Origin: Bacteroidales bacterium
GTDB taxonomy: Bacteria; Bacteroidota; Bacteroidia; Bacteroidales; UBA10428
Reading direction: 5' to 3'
Assembly: GCA_016933335.1 (NCBI GenBank)
Contig: JAFGBD010000074.1
Coordinates: forward strand, 1 to 64,000
Length of the DNA stretch: 64,000 nucleotides
Under the pieces are notes generated by a model. The model had not been told where the DNA came from. It ran no database searches and saw nothing but the letters and a program-made list of their open reading frames with translations. This document shows, piece after piece, positions 58,409-64,000 of the stretch. Within the stretch, counting starts at the first letter, position 1, and the number at the start of each line of letters is the position of its first letter. Position numbers and translations under genes: made by a program.

Positions 58409-60517
58409 TTATGCAAATGCTTTGGTTCCCTGAATCTTTTCAATGACTTGTTTTAAAACATCCGGCGGAACCTCTTCATATTGATAAAACTCCATTGTTG
58501 ATGTTGCCCTTCCGGATGAAAGAGTACGCAGTGCAGTTACATATCCGAACTGTTCCGAAAGCGGCACTTTTGCCCTGATAACCCTTCCCCCGGCTTTGCT
58601 TTCCATTCCCTCAACCTGGCCCCGTCGTCTGTTAAAATCAGCAATAATATCACCCATGTATTCTTCGGGTGTGACCACCTCGACTGACATGACGGGTTCA
58701 AGCAGGATGCTTTTGCTTTTTTTTGCTGCATGTCTGAAGGCATGTCTTGCTGCAATCTCAAATGACAGTGAATCAGAGTCAACCGGATGGTAATCGCCAT
58801 CCTTTAAGATGACTTTCAGATTGTCAACCTGGAAACCGGCAAGTACACCATTGCGCATGGCCTCCCTGAATCCCTTTTCGACTGACGGGATATATTCTTT
58901 CGGTATTCTGCCACCCCTGATTTCGTCGATAAACTGCAGTCCGTGCCTGCCATCATCAGCAGGTGAAAGAATAACGGTGATATCGGCATACTTTCCCTTG
59001 CCTCCGGTTTGTTTCTTAAACAATTCACGGTGCATCACTGTTGTTGTAATTGCTTCCTTATATGAAACCTGTGGTATTCCCTGGGTGCAGTCTATTTTGA
59101 ATTCTCTGCGAAGTCTGTCAATAAGGATTTCAAGGTGCAGTTCTCCCATGCCGCTGATAATGGTCTGGCCTGTCTCCTCATCTGATTTTACCCTGAATGT
59201 AGGATCCTCTTCTGCAAGCTTATTAAGGGCAATTCCAAGTTTATCAATATCGGCCTGGGTTTTTGGTTCAATTGCTACACCAATTACCGGTTCTGGAAAT
59301 GTCATCGATTCAAGATATATAGGTTTTCTGATATCGCAAAGCGTGTCTCCTGTAAAAAGATTTTTCAGTCCGACAGCCGCACAGATATCTCCTGCTTCAA
59401 TTTTTTCACGCGGATTTTGTTTGTTTGCATGCATCTGGTAAAGCCTGCTGATTCTTGATTTATTTCCGGTACGCGGGTTCAGAACCAACATACCTGACTG
59501 CAGATACCCGGAATAGACTCTGAGAAATACCAGCCTTCCGACAAACGGATCTGTTGCAATTTTAAATGCAAGTGCAGAAAGGGGTGCATTGCTGTCTGGT
59601 TCTCTTTCAGTTTCATGATCATTATGAGGATTTTTTCCCTTAACAGCTCCGATATCTATCGGACTTGGCAACAGGCCACAAATACCGTCAAGCAGTCTTT
59701 GAATGCCTTTGTTTTTGAATGCTGCACCGCAAAATACCGGTACTATTGTCCTGTTTATTACTGCCTTCCTTGTAGCTGAAAGAAATTCTTCCACAGTAAT
59801 GGCTTCGCGGTTTTCAAAGAATCTTTCAAGAAGTTCATCATCTGATTCGCAGACTGCTTCAATCAGTTTTTCGCGCCATTCTTCTGTGAGTTCAACAAGA
59901 TCTTCAGGTACCGGTTCATACTGGTACTTGATGCCAAGGGTTTCATCTTCTTTCCAAACGATGGCTTTACGCTCAATCAGATCGATTACTCCGATAAAAT
60001 TGTCTTCGGAGCCAATAGGAATCTGCATGGGTAGCGGATTGGCTCCAAGTTTATCTTTGATTTGTTTCACCACACCAAAAAAATCAGCCCCCACTCTGTC
60101 CATCTTATTTACGAATGCAATGCGAGGCACCTTATATTTATCGGCCTGTCTCCAGACAGTCTCAGATTGGGGTTCTACTCCGCCAACAGCGCAAAAAACT
60201 GCCACGGCACCATCAAGGACACGCAATGATCGTTCAACCTCAACGGTGAAATCAACATGTCCCGGAGTGTCAATGATATTGATCTTATATTTTTGATTGT
60301 TGTATGTCCAAAAGGTAGTGGTAGCGGCAGAAGTGATTGTAATTCCCCTTTCCTGTTCCTGTACCATCCAGTCCATCTGAGCCGACCCGTCATGAACCTC
60401 TCCCATTCGGTGTGTGATACCGGTATAAAAGAGAATACGCTCGGTAGTCGTTGTTTTACCGGCATCTATATGCGCCATGATCCCAATGTTCCTGGTATAG
60501 TTCAAATCAAAACTCAT
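58409..60517 (-). CDS. fusA: Translation elongation factor G
   Basis: EF-G drives ribosomal translocation and, with RRF, recycling. The 702 residues carry intact GTPase motifs: [15 protein letters not shown] (G1), [12 protein letters not shown] (switch I), DTPGHVDF with the catalytic His (G3) and NKMD (G4). Domains II-V follow with normal length, and the C-terminal domain ends [13 protein letters not shown]. This is the canonical copy; a diverged paralogue lies at 61797-63947. Confidence 0.98.
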   Translation of the reverse strand: MSFDLNYTRNIGIMAHIDAGKTTTTERILFYTGITHRMGEVHDGSAQMDWMVQEQERGITITSAATTTFWTYNNQKYKINIIDTPGHVDFTVEVERSLRVLDGAVAVFCAVGGVEPQSETVWRQADKYKVPRIAFVNKMDRVGADFFGVVKQIKDKLGANPLPMQIPIGSEDNFIGVIDLIERKAIVWKEDETLGIKYQYEPVPEDLVELTEEWREKLIEAVCESDDELLERFFENREAITVEEFLSATRKAVINRTIVPVFCGAAFKNKGIQRLLDGICGLLPSPIDIGAVKGKNPHNDHETEREPDSNAPLSALAFKIATDPFVGRLVFLRVYSGYLQSGMLVLNPRTGNKSRISRLYQMHANKQNPREKIEAGDICAAVGLKNLFTGDTLCDIRKPIYLESMTFPEPVIGVAIEPKTQADIDKLGIALNKLAEEDPTFRVKSDEETGQTIISGMGELHLEILIDRLRREFKIDCTQGIPQVSYKEAITTTVMHRELFKKQTGGKGKYADITVILSPADDGRHGLQFIDEIRGGRIPKEYIPSVEKGFREAMRNGVLAGFQVDNLKVILKDGDYHPVDSDSLSFEIAARHAFRHAAKKSKSILLEPVMSVEVVTPEEYMGDIIADFNRRRGQVEGMESKAGGRVIRAKVPLSEQFGYVTALRTLSSGRATSTMEFYQYEEVPPDVLKQVIEKIQGTKAFA

Positions 60518-60573
60518 TATACTAATTATCAGCTAGCAACTATAATTATAATCCCAAATGTCAAATACCCTTG

Positions 60574-61050
60574 TTAGAAACGGAAATGTGCAAACGCTTT
60601 GTTTGCTTCTGCCATTCTGTGAGTATCTTCTTTCTTTTTAAATGCTCCGCCTTCGTTATTATAGGCAGCCAGTATTTCTGCTGCAAGCTTATCACTCATT
60701 GATTTTCCTGCCCTCTTACGTGCAAATAAGATCAGGTTCTTCATGCTGATTGATATTTTCCGGTCTGGTCTGATCTCGGTGGGTACCTGAAAAGTGGCAC
60801 CACCCACACGGCGGCTTTTAACTTCAACCTGCGGAGTGATGTTTTCCAGTGCTTTTTTCCAGATTTCCAATGCTGAACCTTCAATATCCTTTGATTTGGA
60901 TTCAATAATATCGAGCGCATCATAAAACAATTTGTATGCAACTGACTTCTTACCTTTCATCATCATGTTGTTCACAAACCTGGTTACCAACTGATCATTA
61001 TATTTCGGATCAGGTAACATCACTCTTTTTTTTGGCCTGGTTTTCCTCAT
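60574..61050 (-). CDS. rpsG: Ribosomal protein S7
   Basis: The 158-residue protein starts [19 protein letters not shown] and has [19 protein letters not shown] and [18 protein letters not shown]7 nucleates the 30S head and contacts the E site. It follows rpsL by 18 bases. Confidence 0.98.
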   Translation of the reverse strand: MRKTRPKKRVMLPDPKYNDQLVTRFVNNMMMKGKKSVAYKLFYDALDIIESKSKDIEGSALEIWKKALENITPQVEVKSRRVGGATFQVPTEIRPDRKISISMKNLILFARKRAGKSMSDKLAAEILAAYNNEGGAFKKKEDTHRMAEANKAFAHFRF

Positions 61051-61068
61051 TTCTGCTAGTAAATATTT

Positions 61069-61443
61069 TTATTTTTTAGGACGCTTTGCACCGTATTTTG
61101 ATCTTCTTTGTGTTCTTCCTTCAACTCCCGAAGTATCCAGAGCTCCGCGGATAATGTGGTATCTTACACCAGGCAAATCCTTTACCCTGCCTCCCCTGAT
61201 GAGCACAATGGAGTGCTCCTGCAAATTATGGCCTTCACCAGGAATATATGCATTTACTTCTTTACCATGAGTCAGCCTTACACGGGCAACCTTACGCATC
61301 GCTGAATTTGGCTTTTTAGGAGTGGTTGTATAAACCCTGACACAAACCCCTCTTTTTTGCGGGCAGGAATCCAATGCGGGAGACTTGCTTTTGGAAATTA
61401 CCCTCGACCTTCCTTTTCTGACCAGTTGCTGTATTGTCGGCAT
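61069..61443 (-). CDS. rpsL: Ribosomal protein S12
   Basis: The 124-residue protein is the first gene of the ribosomal run. It contains [19 protein letters not shown], where the Lys associated with streptomycin sensitivity is present, and [28 protein letters not shown]. The usual wild-type residues suggest no streptomycin-resistance substitution at these sites. A strong promoter lies 45 bases upstream. Confidence 0.98.
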   Translation of the reverse strand: MPTIQQLVRKGRSRVISKSKSPALDSCPQKRGVCVRVYTTTPKKPNSAMRKVARVRLTHGKEVNAYIPGEGHNLQEHSIVLIRGGRVKDLPGVRYHIIRGALDTSGVEGRTQRRSKYGAKRPKK

Positions 61444-61487
61444 ATATTAGCTTTATTTTCGATGTATATTTTTCTCAAATTGGTGTG

Positions 61488-61517
61488 CAAAGGTAGATTT
61501 TTTTTTAATAAAAACAA
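61488..61517 (-). promoter_or_regulatory. Promoter of the ribosomal operon
   Basis: On the minus strand TTG (61517-61515), a 19-base spacer and TACCTTTG (61495-61488) match the Bacteroidetes consensus exactly. It lies 45 bases before the rpsL ATG. Confidence 0.75.
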
Positions 61518-61563
61518 CAGGATGAAAAAATTAATTTATTGATTTTGCTGTCAAATGTTGTAT

Positions 61564-61580
61564 TGTGACACTTTTTCACA
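61564..61580. promoter_or_regulatory. TGTGA-N7-TCACA inverted repeat, CRP-like
   Basis: TGTGA (61564-61568) and TCACA (61576-61580) form a perfect inverted repeat with a 7-base spacer, one more than the classic CRP site. It lies about 127 bases upstream of the -33 box of the EF-G paralogue and 47 bases upstream of that of rpsL. It is a candidate operator. Confidence 0.35.
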
Positions 61581-61706
61581 CTAACCTTAATAAAACATAA
61601 TACTTTTATTTATATCTGTTATTTTAATAAATGGAAACCCAAAGCAGAAATTAAAATCATTGGATTTCGGGAGGTTTTTTGTTTTTGTATAATCAGTTTA
61701 TTCATC

Positions 61707-61736
61707 TTGCTACTTGATAAAAAATTGTTATTTTTG
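61707..61736 (+). promoter_or_regulatory. Promoter of the EF-G paralogue
   Basis: TTG (61707-61709), a 19-base spacer and TATTTTTG (61729-61736) match the Bacteroidetes consensus. The predicted start near 61743 leaves a leader of about 54 bases before ATG 61797 and rules out a start at 61707. Confidence 0.7.
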
Positions 61737-61796
61737 CAATTCCTTGAAACAGGGCAGTCATCATACATAAGTAATTATAAAACAAATCAATTAACA

Positions 61797-63947
61797 ATGA
61801 AGACTTATTCGACAGAGCAAATCAGAAATATATTTTTTATCGGTAATTCCGGTTCGGGAAAGACGACCCTGGCAGAAGCAATGGCATTCAACGGAGGGAT
61901 TGTTGACAGAAGGGGAGATGTTAACAGCAAGAATACCATTTCTGATTTTAAAGAGATTGAACAGGTAAATGAAAACTCAATTTTTTCTGCACTATTATAC
62001 AGTGAATACAATCAATGTAAAATCAACATACTGGATTCACCAGGTCTGGATGATTTTATAGGCGGGATCATATCATCCATGCAGGTAGCCGATACAGGTG
62101 TAATGGTTTTAAATGCACAAAATGGTGTTGAGGTAGGGGCTGAAATCCATAACCGGCATCTGACCAAAGCCAACAAGCCTATGATAATTGCCGTGAACCA
62201 TCTGGATCATGAAAAGACTAACTGGGAGAAGACAATTGAAACCGCCAGGGAAAGGTTCGGTCATAATGTTACCTTGATTCAGTTTCCTGTTGAAACCGGA
62301 TCCGGTTTCAATTCCCTGGTGGATGTGTTAACAATGAAATTGTATCAATATTCCGGTGACAGTGGAAAGGCTGAAGTCTCTGATATACCGGCAAATCTTA
62401 TTGACCAGGCAACCGCACTTCATAACGAACTGATTGAAAAGGCAGCTGAAAATGATGAAGCCTTAATGGAGCTTTTCTTTGCCAATGATACCCTCACCGA
62501 GGAGGAGATGCGCAAGGGGATTACTCTGGGATTAATCAACCGGGGAATATTACCTGTATTTTGCATCTCAGCCAGGAAAAACATTGGGGTTTCAAGACTG
62601 ATGGAGTTCATCAGCAATGCCTGTCCTTCACCGGCAGATATGCCCCCTTCAAAAGCCGGTTCAAAAGAAATCAAATGTGATAAATCAGGACAGCCTTCAC
62701 TTTTTGTATTTAAAAGTTCGTATGAGCCTCATGTGGGCGAAATCGTCTATTTTAAGGTGATGTCAGGAGAGGTCAGGGAAGCTGCAGATCTCGTTAATAC
62801 CAGTACCAAAAACAAGGAAAGAATATCACAGATTTTTGTAACAAGCGGAAAGAACCGGATAAAAGTTACTTCAATGATTGCCGGCGACCTTGGTACTACG
62901 GTAAAACTGAAAGCAACAAAAACGAACCATACCCTGGCATCTTCTGCAGATATTAAATTTGAACCTGTTCAGTTTCCGGAACCAAAATACAGGACGGCCA
63001 TTAAACCATTGAGTGAGGGTGATGAGGAGAAACTGGGTGAAGCCCTGCAAAAAATGCGCGAGGAAGATCCGACGATCCTTGTTGAGTATTCAAAGGAACT
63101 TAAACAAATCATATTGTCAGGCCAGGGAGAATATCATCTGAATATCCTGAAATGGCATCTGGATAATGTGTATAAACTCGGAACAGAATTTATTAAACCC
63201 AAAATACCTTACAGGGAAACAATTACCAAAGCAGCACAGGCTGATTACAGGCATAAGAAGCAATCCGGCGGTGCGGGGCAGTTTGGTGAAGTTCATATGG
63301 TTATTGAGCCTTACAAAGAAGGCCTGGCAGATCCAACCATGTTTAAACTGGAAGGCAGGGAACTTAAAATCTCTGTAAGGGGCAAAGAGGACTATGATCT
63401 GACATGGGGTGGAAAACTGATTTATTATAATTGTATTGTAGGCGGATCAATCGATGCACGTTTTATGCCTGCAATATTGAAGGGTATTATGGAAAAAATG
63501 GAAGAGGGTCCGCTCACAGGATCTTATGCAAGGGATATCAGGGTATGTGTATATGACGGCAAGATGCATCCTGTTGATTCAAACGAAATTTCTTTCCGTC
63601 TTGCCGGAAGAAACGCTTTCAGTATGGCTTTTAAAAAGGCCAGCCCGAAAATTCTTGAACCGATATATGAAGTAGAAGTTCTTGTGCCTTCAGACAGGAT
63701 GGGTGATGTGATGAGTGATCTGCAGGGAAGAAGGGCTATTGTGCAGGGGATGACCAGCGAGGCCGGTTTTGAAAAAATCACCGCAAAGGTACCTCTGGCT
63801 GAAATGGACAGATATTCAACCTCTCTCAGTTCTATCTCGGGTGGAAGAGCCATGTACTCCATGAAATTTTCTGAATATGCACAGGTACCCGGGGAAATAC
63901 AGGAGGAGCTTCTTAAAGCCTATGAAGCGGAAGAAAAAGAAGAGTAA
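61797..63947 (+). CDS. EF-G paralogue with altered GTPase motifs (EF-G2 type)
   Basis: The 716-residue protein has the EF-G domain order: G domain, domain II at about 290-380, and domains III-V to the C-terminus (SQYxHKKQSGGAGQFGEVHM-like loop and YSTSLSSISGGRAMYSMKF). G1 is GNSGSGKTT. G3 is DSPGLDDF, with Leu84 where the catalytic His of EF-G normally sits. Switch I (ENSIFSA in place of RGITITSA) lacks the canonical Thr, and G4 is NHLD. Reduced or no GTP hydrolysis is therefore likely. Bacteroides has an EF-G2 paralogue reported to support translation without GTPase activity, and this resembles it. It is divergent from the ribosomal operon with its own promoter. Confidence 0.9.
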   Translation: MKTYSTEQIRNIFFIGNSGSGKTTLAEAMAFNGGIVDRRGDVNSKNTISDFKEIEQVNENSIFSALLYSEYNQCKINILDSPGLDDFIGGIISSMQVADTGVMVLNAQNGVEVGAEIHNRHLTKANKPMIIAVNHLDHEKTNWEKTIETARERFGHNVTLIQFPVETGSGFNSLVDVLTMKLYQYSGDSGKAEVSDIPANLIDQATALHNELIEKAAENDEALMELFFANDTLTEEEMRKGITLGLINRGILPVFCISARKNIGVSRLMEFISNACPSPADMPPSKAGSKEIKCDKSGQPSLFVFKSSYEPHVGEIVYFKVMSGEVREAADLVNTSTKNKERISQIFVTSGKNRIKVTSMIAGDLGTTVKLKATKTNHTLASSADIKFEPVQFPEPKYRTAIKPLSEGDEEKLGEALQKMREEDPTILVEYSKELKQIILSGQGEYHLNILKWHLDNVYKLGTEFIKPKIPYRETITKAAQADYRHKKQSGGAGQFGEVHMVIEPYKEGLADPTMFKLEGRELKISVRGKEDYDLTWGGKLIYYNCIVGGSIDARFMPAILKGIMEKMEEGPLTGSYARDIRVCVYDGKMHPVDSNEISFRLAGRNAFSMAFKKASPKILEPIYEVEVLVPSDRMGDVMSDLQGRRAIVQGMTSEAGFEKITAKVPLAEMDRYSTSLSSISGGRAMYSMKFSEYAQVPGEIQEELLKAYEAEEKEE

Positions 63948-64000
63948 ACAGGAATGATTGATTTTATCCGTACCCCCCTGTGAGAAAACTTTCAAACACT

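Larger units (their letters stand above)
61444..61796. other. Divergent control region between rpsL and the EF-G paralogue
   Basis: These 353 bases hold two opposed Bacteroidetes-type promoters (61488-61517 leftward, 61707-61736 rightward) and a TGTGA-N7-TCACA inverted repeat between them. No gene is seen. The layout allows separate regulation of the ribosomal operon and the EF-G paralogue. Confidence 0.65.

Overview
The window reads as chromosomal DNA of an uncultured or environmental Bacteroidetes (Bacteroidota), probably a Bacteroidales-type organism. The evidence is a FecI/FecR/TonB-receptor locus with an STN domain, the DUF4492-cydAB oxidase operon, a parA-parB-DUF5683-LysM transglycosylase block, an rplQ-eno arrangement, an EF-G paralogue, promoters of the TTG-N19/20-TAnnTTTG type instead of E. 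coli boxes, and signal peptides that cleave before Gln. No rRNA, tRNA, CRISPR array, integrase, transposase or prophage gene was seen. Coding density is high and the content is mostly core genome.

Layout. 1-4.5 kb: minus-strand envelope locus with a Gln/Glu-repeat secreted protein cut by the window edge, a TonB receptor, its FecR anti-sigma factor and an ECF sigma factor. 4.7-7.4 kb: secreted M14 metallopeptidase and a small outer-membrane barrel protein. 7.7-15.0 kb: menaquinone operon on the minus strand, transcribed thioesterase-menF-menD-menB-menA-menC-menE. 15.2-19.1 kb: lipoprotein, then DUF4492-cydA-cydB plus a 47-residue membrane peptide that looks like a CydX-type subunit. 19.1-22.3 kb: pssA, a small HAD phosphatase, a lipoprotein glutaminyl cyclase and an orphan SiaC-like protein. 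22.7-29.9 kb: parA, parB, DUF5683, then a lytic transglycosylase, an SGNH protein and an MBOAT acyltransferase in one tight run. 30.2-34.1 kb: a GNAT-like protein, a PflX-type radical SAM protein and glutamate dehydrogenase. 34.3-39.6 kb: a two-gene signalling cassette, a 1534-residue protein (four tandem GAF-like repeats, two receiver-like domains, a PEP-synthase-type ATP-binding domain) followed by a LuxR-type regulator whose phospho-acceptor Asp is Asn. 39.7-41.7 kb: SGNH hydrolase and D-threonine-aldolase-like enzyme. 41.8-61.4 kb: enolase and the complete fused str-S10-spc-alpha ribosomal operon without tuf. 61.8-63.9 kb: a divergent EF-G paralogue lacking the catalytic His.

How it fits together. 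The menaquinone operon supplies the quinol that the neighbouring cytochrome bd oxidase uses. The glutaminyl cyclase fits six secreted proteins in this same window whose predicted mature N-terminus is Gln. The transglycosylase-SGNH-MBOAT run suggests peptidoglycan cleavage coupled to O-acylation. The best candidate for an undescribed system is the GAF4-REC-REC-ATP-binding protein with its pseudo-response regulator at 34.3-39.6 kb. Second-tier leads are the 47-residue cyd peptide, a promoter-like box shared by the ECF sigma gene and the Gln/Glu-repeat gene, and the divergent control region between rpsL and the EF-G paralogue.
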